Shown here piece by piece: positions 43,121-53,271 of a stretch of 64,000 nt of DNA. Origin of the DNA: Natronobiforma cellulositropha (GTDB lineage Archaea; Halobacteriota; Halobacteria; Halobacteriales; Natrialbaceae); contig NZ_JANZXN010000020.1 of the NCBI RefSeq assembly GCF_025629245.1, positions 1,920 to 65,919 on the forward strand. The letters run 5' to 3'. A program made the translations under genes and the position numbers. The notes under the pieces were generated by a model, which did no database searches, was not told the origin of the DNA, and saw only the letters and a list, made by a program, of their open reading frames with translations. Numbering within the stretch: position 1 is the first letter of the stretch; each line of letters starts with the position of its first letter.

Positions 43121-43249
43121 GCCGTTCGTGCTCACTGAGCACCGCTCAGTGGTGTTCGAGCGCGTGTAGCGCTCGAGCTAACGAGACGGCAGTCTCGTTG
43201 TGTTCGAACGGGTGTAGCGTTCGAGTCGGGAAACACCGGTCGGTCCCGA
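43108..43249. repeat. Array of six alternating hairpins (three A, three B) with ~48-bp period
   Basis: A hairpins: 43108-43128 (CGAACGG / CCGTTCG, spanning the stop codon of the preceding gene), 43157-43175 (CGAGCGC / GCGCTCG), 43205-43223 (CGAACG / CGTTCG), all with a GTGTA loop. B hairpins between them: 43133-43151 (CACTGAGC / GCTCAGTG), 43180-43199 (AACGAGAC / GTCTCGTT), 43226-43249 (TCGGGA / TCCCGA). Stem changes between A copies are compensated on the other arm. They lie between convergent genes, so they may act as bidirectional terminators or RNA processing sites. Confidence 0.8.
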
Positions 43250-43261
43250 GGAGGAGGTGGC

Positions 43262-43927
43262 CTACCCCTCGAGCGTCCAGCGCAACAACACCCCCTCGTC
43301 GAGACGCTCGACGCCAGCCAACTCGAGATCCGGAAAGTCGGTGACGAAGCCGTCGCCGTCGGCGAGCGTGGGGGCGTCACGGCCGCCGATCAGCGTCGGG
43401 CCGACGAACACCGAAAGCTCGTCGACCAGACCGCACTCGAGCAGCGAGAAGATGAGTTCGCCGCCGCCTTCGACCATCACGGTCTCGATACCTGCGTCCG
43501 CGAGGGCGACGAACGCGGGCAGGAGGTCGACGCGTTCCTCCCCGGCGGTGACGAACTCGACGTGGTCGGCCGCGAGCGCCGCCCGCCGCTCGAGGTCGGC
43601 GCGCTCCGTGACCAGCAGGTAGGTGGTCGCCGCCTCGTCGAGAATCCGTGCGTCGGGCGGGGTGCGGGCGCTCGAGTCGACGACGACGCGTGCCGGGTGC
43701 GGTGGCCGTCCCGCCTCGCGTCGTCGCTCGATCAGCGCCGGATCGTCGAGCGTCAGGTGGGGGTCGTCGGCGAGGACGGTGCCGACACCAACGACGACGG
43801 CGTCGCTCTCGGCGCGCAGGCGGTCGACGCGGGCGAAGTCCTCGGGACCGCTGATACGGATCTGCTCGCGGCGTCTCGAGGAGAGTTTCCCGTCGGCGCT
43901 CATCGCGGCGTTGACGACGATGTGCAT
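43262..43927 (-). CDS. arfC: 2,5-diamino-6-(ribosylamino)-4(3H)-pyrimidinone 5'-phosphate reductase
   Basis: 221-residue RibD C-terminal (RibD_C/DHFR-like) reductase. The archaeal version opens with MHIVVNAAMSADGKLSSRRRE and contains DRLRAESDAVVVGVGTVLADDPHLT and the later MVEGGGELIFSLLECGLVDE with the GGG NADPH loop. It catalyses the reductive step of the riboflavin and F420 precursor pathway in archaea. Length and motifs match the archaeal enzyme well. It is monocistronic here with no other rib/arf genes adjacent. Its 3' end is 13 bases from the last hairpin of the array in the convergent gap. Confidence 0.9.
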   Translation of the reverse strand: MHIVVNAAMSADGKLSSRRREQIRISGPEDFARVDRLRAESDAVVVGVGTVLADDPHLTLDDPALIERRREAGRPPHPARVVVDSSARTPPDARILDEAATTYLLVTERADLERRAALAADHVEFVTAGEERVDLLPAFVALADAGIETVMVEGGGELIFSLLECGLVDELSVFVGPTLIGGRDAPTLADGDGFVTDFPDLELAGVERLDEGVLLRWTLEG

Positions 43928-44088
43928 GGGCGTCGTTCGCGCCTCCGGGATAACGGTGTTGCCGTTCGAGTCGACGGGCGACCGCGAGATGACTCGAGCG
44001 ACTCACCCGAAACCACCCTCGAGCACCCGGCCGGGCGGAAAGGGCGGCCGAGTGAAAGCGTTAGGTCGAGTCGGAGATCAGTAGCAGT

Positions 44089-44331
44089 ATGGAACCGGAG
44101 GATACAGAGCGGGACGAGCCACCGTCGGTCCGATCACAGCTACTGAACGCCCCCTCACTGTTACGTTTCGCCGCGTTCGCGCTCGTCATCGGCGGCTTCC
44201 TGGGCGCACTCGAGACGGGTGCGTCGCCGATTGCCGGTGACTCGGCCTTCAGCCTCCTCTTCTACGCGGGTATCGCCTGTGCAGTCGGCTCGATCTACCT
44301 GGGAATCTTCCAGCACGACCTGAATTCGTAG
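44089..44331 (+). CDS. Small two-helix membrane protein, conserved haloarchaeal hypothetical
   Basis: 80 residues: an acidic N terminus (MEPEDTERDEPPSVRSQ), then two hydrophobic helices (FAAFALVIGGFLGAL and AFSLLFYAGIACAVGSIYLGIF) separated by a short turn. Start at ATG 44089. No known domain; function cannot be assigned. It is a monocistronic gene between arfC (divergent) and an IclR gene. Confidence 0.6.
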   Translation: MEPEDTERDEPPSVRSQLLNAPSLLRFAAFALVIGGFLGALETGASPIAGDSAFSLLFYAGIACAVGSIYLGIFQHDLNS

Positions 44332-44405
44332 CGTCGGGTACCAGCGGGTGCTGATAGCCACATCCGTGCGTCGAATCAGGGAACCTCATTCGCTATCACA
44401 GAACA

Positions 44406-44413
44406 AGTTATTT
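44406..44413 (+). promoter_or_regulatory. TATA box of the second IclR gene
   Basis: AGTTATTT 26-33 bases before ATG 44439; supports this start over an in-frame one at 44412, which would overlap the promoter. Confidence 0.55.
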
Positions 44414-44438
44414 GAGGACTCGAGTCCAATCGGTGGCT

Positions 44439-45200
44439 ATGGCAGAGCCCAAACACCCGGTCCAGACGGTCGACAGGATGCTCGACATCGTCGAGATCAT
44501 CCACGAGCAGGACGGCGCGGGTGTCTCCGAAATCGCAGAACAGGTCGAACTCGGCAAGAGCGCGGTCCACAACCACCTGACGACGCTCGCAAACCGCGAG
44601 TACGTCGACAAAGACGGCGATCAGTACCACATCGGTCTCTCGTTTCTCAGCCTCGGGGCGTACGCGCGTAACAGAACACCGATCTACGAGACCGGACGAT
44701 CCCAGGTCGACACGCTGGCCGACCGGACGGGCGAACTCGTGAACTTACTGGTCGAGAAGAACGGCATGGGCGTCTACCTCTACCAGGCTAAAGGCGAGAA
44801 CGCCGTCGAACTCGACACCCACGAGGGCAAACGCGTCCCGCTCCACTGCACCGCCGTCGGCAAGGCGATGCTCGCCTTCCGCCCGACCGAGGAGGTCGAC
44901 GAGATCCTCGACACTCACGGGATGGAGCCGGTGACCGCCCACACCATCACCGACCGTGAGGAGTTCCACGCCCAGCTCGAGGAGATCCGCGAACGCCGCT
45001 ACGCGATCGACAACGAGGAACGACTCAACGGCCTGCGCTGTATCGCCGCCCCCATCACCGACGACCAGGACCGCAGCGTCGCCGCCGTCAGCGTCTCCTG
45101 TCCCGTCCACCGCGTCGGCGACGCCCGCTTCTACGAGGACCTCCCGGACGCCGTCCTCGGCACCGCGAACGTGATCGAACTCGAGCACAACTACTCCTGA
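44439..45200 (+). CDS. IclR-family transcriptional regulator, copy 2
   Basis: 253 residues: N-terminal wHTH (VSEIAEQVELGKSAVHNHLTTLANREYV) and the C-terminal IclR effector domain (LHCTAVGKAMLAF, and AAPITDDQDRSVAAVSVSCPVH). It is paralogous to 24757-25530, sharing for example the DTHGMEPVTAHTITD segment. It is followed by SDR (gap 60 bases) and SMP-30 lactonase genes on the same strand, so it probably controls them. Effector unknown; a sugar acid or lactone is plausible given the lactonase. Confidence 0.92.
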   Translation: MAEPKHPVQTVDRMLDIVEIIHEQDGAGVSEIAEQVELGKSAVHNHLTTLANREYVDKDGDQYHIGLSFLSLGAYARNRTPIYETGRSQVDTLADRTGELVNLLVEKNGMGVYLYQAKGENAVELDTHEGKRVPLHCTAVGKAMLAFRPTEEVDEILDTHGMEPVTAHTITDREEFHAQLEEIRERRYAIDNEERLNGLRCIAAPITDDQDRSVAAVSVSCPVHRVGDARFYEDLPDAVLGTANVIELEHNYS

Positions 45201-45260
45201 GCCGGTCGGACAGGTTCCGGGATACGAACGCTCATGACGCCGGGTGCGCTGGCTCAGCGT

Positions 45261-46031
45261 ATGGAGTATGCACACACGCCAGTGACGGTCGCGGGCAAAC
45301 GCGCGGTCGTCGTCGGCGGCACCAGCGGCATCGGCCAGGCGATCGCGTGCGGCTTCGCCGCCGACGGCGCGGACGTCATCGCGACCAGTCGCCGTGAGAC
45401 ACCAGTCGAGGAGACCGCGAACGCACTCGAGGAACTCGGCGCGACCACCGCGCGCGTCACCTGCGACGTCACCGACCGGGACTCACTCGAGGAGGTGCGC
45501 TCGGTCGCCGAATCGACGCTCGGCGGCGTCGACATCGTCGTCGCCTCGCAGGGAGCCATCTCGCGCGAGACGGTGTGCGGGATCGGTGACGAGGAGTGGA
45601 ACCGGGTGCTCGAGGTCGCACTCACCGGCGTCCGCAAGGTGACGCAGGCGTTCGCGCCAGCGATGGAGGAGGACGCGAGTTTCGTCTTCATCTCCTCGCT
45701 CGCCGCCAGGCTCTCGATGGCGAACCTGCCGGCGTATTCGGCGGCGAAAGGCGGCGTCGAGGCATTCACCCGTGCCGCCGCGAAGGAACTCGCCCCCGAG
45801 ATTCGCGTCAACGCCATCGCGCCGGGGTTCGTCCTCACGCCACAGAACGCGGAGGTCTACGCCGAGGGAACCGCGAAGCGAAAAGCGATCGACGAGCGAG
45901 CGCCGCTCGAGCGCGTCGGTGAACGCGAGGAGATGGTCGGTGCGGCCGTCTTCCTCGCGAGCGACGCCGCCTCGTACGTCACTGGCGAGACGCTCACCGT
46001 CGACGGCGGCTTCGCCGATAGCGCGCTCTAA
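45261..46031 (+). CDS. Short-chain dehydrogenase/reductase (FabG-like)
   Basis: 256 residues from ATG 45261; an in-frame ATG at 45234 adds nine residues. Motifs: VVVGGTSGIGQAIA (TGxxxGxG type), NAG-equivalent ASQGAISRE, catalytic Ser in FISSLAARL, YSAAK at the active site, and the terminal TGETLTVDGGF. A functional NAD(P)-dependent oxidoreductase is expected. Next to an SMP-30 lactonase, it may be the sugar dehydrogenase whose lactone product the lactonase opens, which would parallel the oxidative xylose pathway (inference). Confidence 0.9.
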   Translation: MEYAHTPVTVAGKRAVVVGGTSGIGQAIACGFAADGADVIATSRRETPVEETANALEELGATTARVTCDVTDRDSLEEVRSVAESTLGGVDIVVASQGAISRETVCGIGDEEWNRVLEVALTGVRKVTQAFAPAMEEDASFVFISSLAARLSMANLPAYSAAKGGVEAFTRAAAKELAPEIRVNAIAPGFVLTPQNAEVYAEGTAKRKAIDERAPLERVGEREEMVGAAVFLASDAASYVTGETLTVDGGFADSAL

Positions 46032-46097
46032 GTGACCGCGGGCGCTCGAAACACGCGAGGAGATAGCTTGATGTAGCAACCACTGAAACTCAGGGTC

Positions 46098-46970
46098 ATG
46101 GCACTCGAGAAGATCGCCGACACCCACAACGCGACGGGCGAAGGACCGATGTGGCACCCCGACGAGGAGTGTGTCTTCTGGGTCGACATCCCGCCAGGAC
46201 ACCTCTACCGCTACGACCCCGAGACCGACGACCACGAGCGCGTCTACGAGACGCCCGACGGCGCACCGCTCGGCGGCTACACCATCGAAGCCGACGGCGC
46301 GCTGTTACTTTTCACCGACGACGGCCGCGTCAGCCGCCTCGAGATCGGTGCCGAGACGGCCGACCTCGTCACCCGGGTCGACGGCCCGACGACCCGGTTC
46401 AACGACGTCATCGCCGACCCCGAAGGGCGCGTCTTCTGCGGGACGATGCCCGGCGAGGACGGTCTCGGCGACCTCTACCGCCTCGAGATCGACGGCACCG
46501 CAGAGCGCGTCGTCGAGGGCGTCGACATCGCCAACGGCATGGGCTTTACGAGCGACCTCGAGTCGTTCTACTTCACCGAGTCCGAGGCGAGTCAGATCTA
46601 CGTCTTCGACTACGACCGCGAGAGCGGCGGCCTCTCGAACCAGCGCACCTTCGTCGAGACACCCGAAGGCGACGGCGTCCCCGACGGGATGACCGTCGAC
46701 GCGGAGGATCACGTCTGGTCGGCGCGCTGGGACGGCGGCCGTGCGGTCCGCTACGACCCCGAGGGCACCCCGGGCGAGGAGATCGAACTCCCCGCGAAGA
46801 AGGTCTCCTCGGTGACCCTCGGCGGGCCCGACTACGACGAACTCTACTTCACGACCGCCCTCGACGGCGGCGACCGTGAGGAAGAAGGTGACGGTGCGGG
46901 CGCACTCTTCCGCTACACCGGCGTCGACGTTCCCGGCGTGCCGGAGTTCCGCTCGGGCGTCAGCCTGTGA
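46098..46970 (+). CDS. SMP-30/gluconolactonase/LRE-family lactonase
   Basis: 290-residue six-bladed beta-propeller lactonase. Signature segments are GEGPMWHPDEECVFWVDIPPG at the N terminus (Glu ligand), the Asn ligands in TRFNDVIADPEGRVFCGTM and GVDIANGMGFT, and Asp near PDGMTVDAEDHVW, which together make the metal site. It opens sugar lactones such as glucono- or xylono-lactone. It lies 66 bases after the SDR, in line with a dehydrogenase-lactonase pair regulated by the IclR gene upstream. The exact sugar is unknown. Confidence 0.92.
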   Translation: MALEKIADTHNATGEGPMWHPDEECVFWVDIPPGHLYRYDPETDDHERVYETPDGAPLGGYTIEADGALLLFTDDGRVSRLEIGAETADLVTRVDGPTTRFNDVIADPEGRVFCGTMPGEDGLGDLYRLEIDGTAERVVEGVDIANGMGFTSDLESFYFTESEASQIYVFDYDRESGGLSNQRTFVETPEGDGVPDGMTVDAEDHVWSARWDGGRAVRYDPEGTPGEEIELPAKKVSSVTLGGPDYDELYFTTALDGGDREEEGDGAGALFRYTGVDVPGVPEFRSGVSL

Positions 46971-47194
46971 GGGTCTCGCCGATCTGACCGGTTCGAACAG
47001 GGAACTCGCAACCGCGTCGTCTATAGTAGCCACTGCAAGTCAGTGCACACCTGATCGCCAGACGGGGGCGGCGATCAGTGGGTAAATCGTCGCAGTCGTT
47101 ACTATACCTCTGGAAAACTCACGACCCGATCGGGAGCTGTGGCCGGGCGCAAACAAGCATTACACCGGTTTTTCGTTTCACGGGGATCGCCCGC

Positions 47195-47203
47195 AGTTAT
47201 ACC
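47195..47203 (+). promoter_or_regulatory. TATA box of the P-type ATPase gene
   Basis: AGTTATACC 26-34 bases before GTG 47229; this fixes the start against an in-frame GTG at 47139. Confidence 0.6.
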
Positions 47204-47228
47204 CTCCCGCGCGTCGAACGAGGGCACA

Positions 47229-50012
47229 GTGGCACACTCCACCGACCCCGCTGTCTCCTCGAAACCCGCCAGCGGGGACCCGAACACCGACTGGCACTCG
47301 AGACCGCTCGAGGAGGTCTACGAGGAACTCGGGTCGTCGGCGGCGGGGCTAGAGCCGAGCGAAGCGCGGGATCGACTGGCGCGTGTCGGACCGAACGAGA
47401 TCGAAGGGGAAGAGGGGACCTCCCCGCTCCGAATTCTCGCAGAACAGTACTCCTCGGCGCTGATCTGGGTGCTGATCGTCGCCGCTGGCGTGATGGCCGC
47501 CGTCGGTCACACGATCGACGCCGCCGTCATCGCCGGCATCGTCGTCTTCATCACCCTGTTCGGGTTCGCTCAGGACTACCGGGCCGAGCGGAGCATCGCG
47601 GCGCTACAGGAGCTCTCGACGACATACGCCCTGGTCAGACGCGGCGGTGAGAAAGTCGAACTCGACGCCACGAAACTCGTCCCCGGCGACGTGGTCTTCG
47701 TCGAATCGGGCGACATCGTGCCGGCAGACGCGCGGGTCGTCTCCGAGTCGAACCTCAGCGTCGACGAGGCGGCTCTCACCGGCGAGAGCGTCGGCGTCTC
47801 GAAGGAGGCTGGCGTCGTCGAGCGCGAGGTTGCACTCGCCGAGCGCGAGAACATGCTCTACAAGAACACCGTCATCGCACGTGGGTCCGCGAGCGCCGTC
47901 GTCGTCGAGACCGGGTCGGCGTCCGAGGTCGGACAGATCGCGACCGCGCTCGAGAGCGCCGAAGAGCGGGACACACCCTTCCAGACCGAGATGGACCGCC
48001 TCGGCAAGATCATCGCCGTCGGAGTCATCGCGGTGGTCGCGATCATCGCACTCGCCGAACTCGTCGTCGGTGACACCGAGCCGTTGCAGGTGTTCTTGAC
48101 GGCAGTTGGTATCGCGGTGTCAGCCGTCCCGGAGGGGCTGCCCGCAGTCGTGACGCTCTCGCTGGCGCTCGGCGCGAGGCGGATGGCCGAGAAGAACGCA
48201 CTGGTTCGGCGACTCCCGATCGTCGAAGCGCTGGGATCGGTCGACGTCATCTGTACCGACAAGACCGGGACGCTCACCGAAGAGGAGATGACGGTAACCA
48301 GGATCGCCGCCAACGGCGAGCAGTACGAGGTGAGCGGCACCGGCTACGACATCGAGGGTGCGTTTCGGCGGGATGGCAGTCCAGTCGACAGCTCACGCGT
48401 TGCGGAGGTGCTCCGCTGTGGCATGCTCTGTAACAACGCCGACATCGGGACCCGCGAAGCCGACGCCGAACGGACCTACCTGGGCGATCCCACCGAAATC
48501 GCGCTGTTCGTCGCCGCACAGAAGGGCGGGTTCGACCACCGCGAACTCACCGACGAGTACCCCCGGCTGGGGGAGGTCGACTTCACCTCCGCCCGAAAAC
48601 GGATGACGACGGTCCACCGGACGCCCGACGGCGACACGGTCGCGTACACGAAGGGGGCTCCCGAGACCGTCCTCGAGCGGTGTGACCGCGAACTGGTCGA
48701 CGGCCGCATCGTCGACCTCACCGACGAGCGCCGGGCGGAGATCAACGCACAGAACGAGGCGTTCGCCGAAGACGCACTCCGCGTGATGGGGTTCGCGTTC
48801 CGTCCTAACGTTCCCGACAGTCAGGTCGAAGCCCCCGACGAGGACCTCGAGCGAGGGCTGGTCTTTCTCGGTCTCCAGGGGATGCTCGACCCGCCGCGTC
48901 CGGAAGTTCCGGGTGCGATCGCCGGCTGTCTCGACGCCGGCATCGACGTCGTGATGATCACCGGTGACAACGCGGTGACCGCACGGGCCGTCGGGACGGA
49001 GGTCGGTCTCCGGTCGGCGCAGGTGATCACGGGACCGGAACTCGAAGCGATGGACGACGAGGAACTCGCGGCAGTCGTCGAAGACGTCGACATCTTCGCC
49101 CGGACGTCGCCCGAGCACAAGACGCGGATTCTTCAGACGCTCCAGGAGAAGGGGCACACGGTGGCGATGACCGGTGACGGCGTCAACGACGCACCGGCGG
49201 TCAAGAACGCCGACGTCGGCGTCGCGATGGGGATTCGCGGCACCGACGTCACCGAGCAGGCGTCGGACATCGTCCTGCTGGACGACAACTTCGCGACCAT
49301 CCGCGACGCCGTCCAGGGTGGCCGACGAATCTTCGACAACGTCCGGAAGTTCGTCAACTACCTGCTGTCGGGCAACGGCGGTGAGGTGACGATGATCTTC
49401 ACCGGGTCGATGGCTGGACTCGGTCTCGTCATCACCCCGATTCAGATCCTCTGGATCAACGTCGTCACCGACGGCATTCCGGCGGTCACGATGGGCGTCG
49501 ACCCGGCCGCAGACGACATTATGGAACGGAGACCACGGCCACCGGAGGAGGGCGTCATCACGAGACGGATCGTGGCTTCGATCGTCGGTATCGCGCTGTT
49601 CATGACGGTCTGTCTCCTCCCACTGTTCACGCTCAATTACTACGGAGAACTGATTCCCGGATACGACGTCACGGGCGCCCTACTGGGGTGGTCGCCAGGG
49701 TACGAGGTGAGCAGGGAACTGGCCCAGACGATGGTGTTCACCGGCTTCGTCGTCTTCGAAATCGTCCGCATTCAGGCGATCAGGTTCCGCTACGGTCTCG
49801 GCATCCTCTCGAACGGCTGGCTCGTCCTGGCCGTACTCGTAGCGCTGACCCTCCAGCTGCTGGTCCTGTACACGTCGGCCGGCCAACTGCTGTTCGGCGT
49901 CGAGCCGCTGGCGCTCGTCCACTGGGCTCAGATCGCCGTCGCGGCAGCACTCTTCACCCTGTTGATGGCCGTCTTCGTGAACGTACAAGACCGGTACTTC
50001 GATCGGTACTAG
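47229..50012 (+). CDS. P-type cation ATPase, Ca2+-like (P2 subfamily)
   Basis: 927 residues starting at GTG 47229. The phosphorylation motif [10 protein letters not shown], the actuator [17 protein letters not shown], the hinge [22 protein letters not shown] and about ten helices are all present. The Ca2+ site residues of SERCA-type pumps are kept: PEGLPAVVT (M4), [10 protein letters not shown] (M5) and [13 protein letters not shown] (M6). It should export Ca2+ (possibly Mn2+) from the cell using ATP. No adjacent regulator is evident. The N terminus shows the usual cation-ATPase start pattern [17 protein letters not shown]. Confidence 0.93.
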   Translation: MAHSTDPAVSSKPASGDPNTDWHSRPLEEVYEELGSSAAGLEPSEARDRLARVGPNEIEGEEGTSPLRILAEQYSSALIWVLIVAAGVMAAVGHTIDAAVIAGIVVFITLFGFAQDYRAERSIAALQELSTTYALVRRGGEKVELDATKLVPGDVVFVESGDIVPADARVVSESNLSVDEAALTGESVGVSKEAGVVEREVALAERENMLYKNTVIARGSASAVVVETGSASEVGQIATALESAEERDTPFQTEMDRLGKIIAVGVIAVVAIIALAELVVGDTEPLQVFLTAVGIAVSAVPEGLPAVVTLSLALGARRMAEKNALVRRLPIVEALGSVDVICTDKTGTLTEEEMTVTRIAANGEQYEVSGTGYDIEGAFRRDGSPVDSSRVAEVLRCGMLCNNADIGTREADAERTYLGDPTEIALFVAAQKGGFDHRELTDEYPRLGEVDFTSARKRMTTVHRTPDGDTVAYTKGAPETVLERCDRELVDGRIVDLTDERRAEINAQNEAFAEDALRVMGFAFRPNVPDSQVEAPDEDLERGLVFLGLQGMLDPPRPEVPGAIAGCLDAGIDVVMITGDNAVTARAVGTEVGLRSAQVITGPELEAMDDEELAAVVEDVDIFARTSPEHKTRILQTLQEKGHTVAMTGDGVNDAPAVKNADVGVAMGIRGTDVTEQASDIVLLDDNFATIRDAVQGGRRIFDNVRKFVNYLLSGNGGEVTMIFTGSMAGLGLVITPIQILWINVVTDGIPAVTMGVDPAADDIMERRPRPPEEGVITRRIVASIVGIALFMTVCLLPLFTLNYYGELIPGYDVTGALLGWSPGYEVSRELAQTMVFTGFVVFEIVRIQAIRFRYGLGILSNGWLVLAVLVALTLQLLVLYTSAGQLLFGVEPLALVHWAQIAVAAALFTLLMAVFVNVQDRYFDRY

Positions 50013-50325
50013 CTCGCCCCCACGGACCACTCGAGTCTCACACCCATCGCGAGGACCACGGCGTTCCTCGAGCGGGTCGACGACCGGTCTAGCCGAGGCG
50101 TCGAACGGCCACAGGCAGGTATCGAGGAGACCAGCCTCCCACCCCCTTCACCGCGATAGATGTCTCGAGAAAACGCCTCGCGAGACGGGGAGGCTGGCGA
50201 TGCCGTCAGTTCGCCCACTGACCACGGAGACGACCCAACAGATTCACCCGGGACCCGCTCGCCCGGTTGCGAGAGCGATACCGAGACGCTACCAGAGGTC
50301 CCACTGGCGGCGGATCGTGCTGTGC
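50013..50325. other. 313-base gap between ATPase and SDR genes
   Basis: I see no gene, repeat or strong structure. Both flanking genes end here, so it is a convergent untranslated gap. Confidence 0.5.
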
Positions 50326-51060
50326 TCAAAAGGCAGTCCAGCCACCGTCGACCGGGATGTTTGCACCGGTGATGTAGGAGGCACCGTCGGAGGCGAGAAA
50401 CGCCGCCAACGGCGCGATTTCCTCGGGTTCAGCCGCTCGGTTCATCGGTGTTCGAGTCCTGACGAAGTCGTAGAAGCTGTCGTCCTCGAGGATGTCCTCG
50501 GTCATCGGCGTCCGGACGAAGCCCGGACAGATGCCGTTGACACGGACGCCCTCGGCGGCGTAATCGACTGCAACCTGCTGGGTGAAGTTGACGGTTCCAC
50601 CTTTCGCCGCGGAGTAGGCTGCTGCTCCTTTGCCACCGCGAAGCCCGTAGATCGACTCGATGTTGATGATACACCCCTCGGACTCGAGGAGGTGTGGCAG
50701 CGCCGCTTTCGAGCCGTGCATGACGCCATCGAGATTCGTCGAGATGACGTCGCGCCACTCCGAAATCGGCATCTCTCCGAGACCGGTTGTGCTCCCGATC
50801 CCTGCACCGTTGACGATGACGTCGAGCGTGCCGTACGCGTCGGCCACTCCATCGACGAGCGCCTCCACCTGTTCGTACTCAGATACGTCACACGGTTCGA
50901 ACTCACAGTCGAGTTCCGCCGCTGTTTCCATCCCCCGTTCCTCGCCACGGCTCGCGATGACGACTTCGGCGCCATCGTCGAGGTACTCCGCTGCAATTGC
51001 CTTACCGATGCCGGTCGACCCGCCCACGACGATCGCAATCTTTCCGTCGAGCATATCCAT
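50326..51060 (-). CDS. Short-chain dehydrogenase/reductase (FabG-like), copy 3
   Basis: 244 residues from ATG 51060; a second Met at 51054 (MLDGK) is equally possible. Cofactor motif IVVGGSTGIGKAIA, NGAGIGST, catalytic Ser/Tyr region IINIESIYGLRGGKGAAAYSAAKGG with an intact YSAAK, and the closing TGANIPVDGGWTAF. NAD(P)-dependent alcohol or hydroxyacid dehydrogenase of unknown substrate. It is monocistronic, convergent with the ATPase gene, and downstream of the Tat lipoprotein gene on the same strand. Confidence 0.9.
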   Translation of the reverse strand: MDMLDGKIAIVVGGSTGIGKAIAAEYLDDGAEVVIASRGEERGMETAAELDCEFEPCDVSEYEQVEALVDGVADAYGTLDVIVNGAGIGSTTGLGEMPISEWRDVISTNLDGVMHGSKAALPHLLESEGCIINIESIYGLRGGKGAAAYSAAKGGTVNFTQQVAVDYAAEGVRVNGICPGFVRTPMTEDILEDDSFYDFVRTRTPMNRAAEPEEIAPLAAFLASDGASYITGANIPVDGGWTAF

Positions 51061-51168
51061 GCCACACGTCGGACTGTGATAGCTCTGTGGATCAGTCTCT
51101 GTCGTTGACAACAGTGTCCGGACGGCTCGAGCGAGTAGGCCGCCTCGCACGATCTCGGCGGTGGGCTG

Positions 51169-53184
51169 TTAGTCGCGTGGCTGCCAGGCGTGGCCGACCA
51201 CGTGGCCGTCGTACGTGAGCGTCACGTGCTCGACCTCGTCGGCATCGAGAGTAATCGTCTCACCCTCGGAGAACGCCTCACCCGGGTCTTCGACCGAGAC
51301 GGTCTCGAGGTCGTCGGCGGTCCGAACCCGCAGTTCGAGCCGTTCGACCGGGAGGGCGGGCCCGCCGACGTGTGCGAGTTCGGAGCCGCCCTCACGGAGC
51401 TCGAGGTCGACTGACGGGGAGGCGCTGAACCCGGTGACGCGCACCTCGTCGTCACCCCAGACGACGACGCCGTTCGTGCCGACGTCGACGTCCTCGAGCG
51501 TGACCGTCGCCCCGTCTTCGACGGTGGTCCCCTCGTCGGCCCACTGGCGAGCGGCCGGTTCGTCCTCGACGAGGAGGGTGAACTCACTCGCCGGGCGCGA
51601 CTCCTCGAGTTCGAGGGAGACCGAGAGCGTCTGCGCCTCGTAGTCGTAGTCGGCCGTCGCGAAGCCCGGCGGACGGGGCTGGTGGGAGAAAATCGAGTCA
51701 CCGCGTTCGTCTCCCTTCCAGCCGACGATGGCCCGCTGGCCGGGGGAGACCCCCTCGAGTGAGGCGCTAGCGCCTTCGGCGAGGACCTCGCCAGCCCAGG
51801 GTTGGCTCGACTCGAGGGGCGGGTCACGGAAGTCGGCGTCGGCGCCGAAGACGGCGAGGTGGAGGTGGTCGCCGTCGAGCGGGTGGTCGTCCTCGTAGGT
51901 GAGTTCGAGCGTCTCGCTCTCGAGGTCGTAGGCGGTGTCGAAACGGAAGGTCGAGAGGAGAGTCGTCCCACTCGAGCTCCCGCCGTACTCGAACTCGTGT
52001 CTGAGCCGCAGGCTCAGGTTTGGTTCGACCTCCTCCATCGCGATCCGGATCGTATCACCTTCCGCGATGGTATCTTGCCCGTCGGTCCAGATGTCGGGGT
52101 CGTACGCCTCGTCACCCACCTCGAGTGTGAGTTCCTCGACGGGGGTCGGGTCACCCTGGGTGATCTCGAGTTCGACGTAGTCGGCGTCGAAGTCTATCTC
52201 ACGCGGCGACCGGAACCGTGGGCTGTCGGTCTCCTGGCGGCGTTCCTCGGCCTCGCGCATCGCGACGAGGTCGAGCGTCGTCGAGGCGACGACGAACGCG
52301 TCGTCGACGGTCACCGTCGGTTCGTCGTGTCCGGGCTGGCCAGCCAGGTCGTCCTCGAGACGCTCGAGGACGTCGTCGGTGACGTCGTCCGCGTCGTCGA
52401 ACTCGACGGCGAGAGTGATCTCCATCGTGTCCGGGTCGACGACGGTGATCGCGTGCGTGGCGAAGCGAACGGCCGCAGGGTCGAGCACGTCGTCGGGTTC
52501 GTCGTCCGGGCCGGGGAGGAAGACGTGCTGGCGGTCGGCGTCGGGGACCGCCTCGAGTGCGTCCGCGAAGACGGGTTCGGCGTCGGCGAGGTGAACACCA
52601 GCGCCGCTGCCAGCCTCGAGTGACTCCTCGAGGCGTGTTTCTGACTCCGCGATGACGAGCGCATCCTCGAGCGCACCGGCGACCCGCTCGTCGCCCTCGT
52701 AGAACTCGTAGGTGACGCCCGCCGACGTCTCGCGAGCGTCGCCGTCGTCCTCGAGCGTGACGTTGCCGCCGAGGACGGTGATCGGATTCGAGTACTCCGC
52801 CTGGTTCTCGACGGCGACCATGGTCGTGATCGACGATTCGTCGACCGCGAAGTCGCCCACGATCGAGGGCGTTCCGCCCATGTACGGGTCGTCAACCTCA
52901 CTGAGTGTCGATACGTCGAGGGCGAACAGCACGATCTCGTCGCCGAGTGAGGCGGGGAGGTACTCGAGCAACGGCGTGAACTGGTCGTCGTCGGTCTCAG
53001 AGGCGGCTGCATCGCCGTCGTCAGCGTCGTCTTCGGCAGCGTCGTCTTCGGCGTCGGACTGACTCGAGTCGTTTCCGGGGGCGGTCGATGCACCGTCGTC
53101 CGGTCTCGAGAGACAGCCAGCGACACCGAGGGTGATCGTCGTACCGATACCACCGAGGAGGGAGCGGCGGGGACACTTGTCCAT
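51169..53184 (-). CDS. Secreted Tat lipoprotein, haloarchaeal hypothetical
   Basis: 671 residues. Tat lipoprotein signal MDKCPRRSLLGGIGTTITLGVAGC: twin Arg, hydrophobic stretch and lipobox Cys, followed by an Asp-rich linker. The remainder consists of beta-strand-rich segments with recurring PVEELTLEVGDEAYDP / PVERLELRVRTADDLE / ASEFTLLVEDEPAARQWA-type units, which looks like repeated beta-sandwich modules. No catalytic motif is recognisable. The start at 53184 is fixed by the signal; the frame upstream is open but unlike a signal. Role unknown; surface lipoprotein. Confidence 0.75.
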   Translation of the reverse strand: MDKCPRRSLLGGIGTTITLGVAGCLSRPDDGASTAPGNDSSQSDAEDDAAEDDADDGDAAASETDDDQFTPLLEYLPASLGDEIVLFALDVSTLSEVDDPYMGGTPSIVGDFAVDESSITTMVAVENQAEYSNPITVLGGNVTLEDDGDARETSAGVTYEFYEGDERVAGALEDALVIAESETRLEESLEAGSGAGVHLADAEPVFADALEAVPDADRQHVFLPGPDDEPDDVLDPAAVRFATHAITVVDPDTMEITLAVEFDDADDVTDDVLERLEDDLAGQPGHDEPTVTVDDAFVVASTTLDLVAMREAEERRQETDSPRFRSPREIDFDADYVELEITQGDPTPVEELTLEVGDEAYDPDIWTDGQDTIAEGDTIRIAMEEVEPNLSLRLRHEFEYGGSSSGTTLLSTFRFDTAYDLESETLELTYEDDHPLDGDHLHLAVFGADADFRDPPLESSQPWAGEVLAEGASASLEGVSPGQRAIVGWKGDERGDSIFSHQPRPPGFATADYDYEAQTLSVSLELEESRPASEFTLLVEDEPAARQWADEGTTVEDGATVTLEDVDVGTNGVVVWGDDEVRVTGFSASPSVDLELREGGSELAHVGGPALPVERLELRVRTADDLETVSVEDPGEAFSEGETITLDADEVEHVTLTYDGHVVGHAWQPRD

Positions 53185-53271
53185 GCGTGATAGTTCAACC
53201 GTCCGACTATTAATCCGTCGATCCACTGGCAACACGGTGTGGAAAGTGAGAGACGGGACGGACAGAACGGA

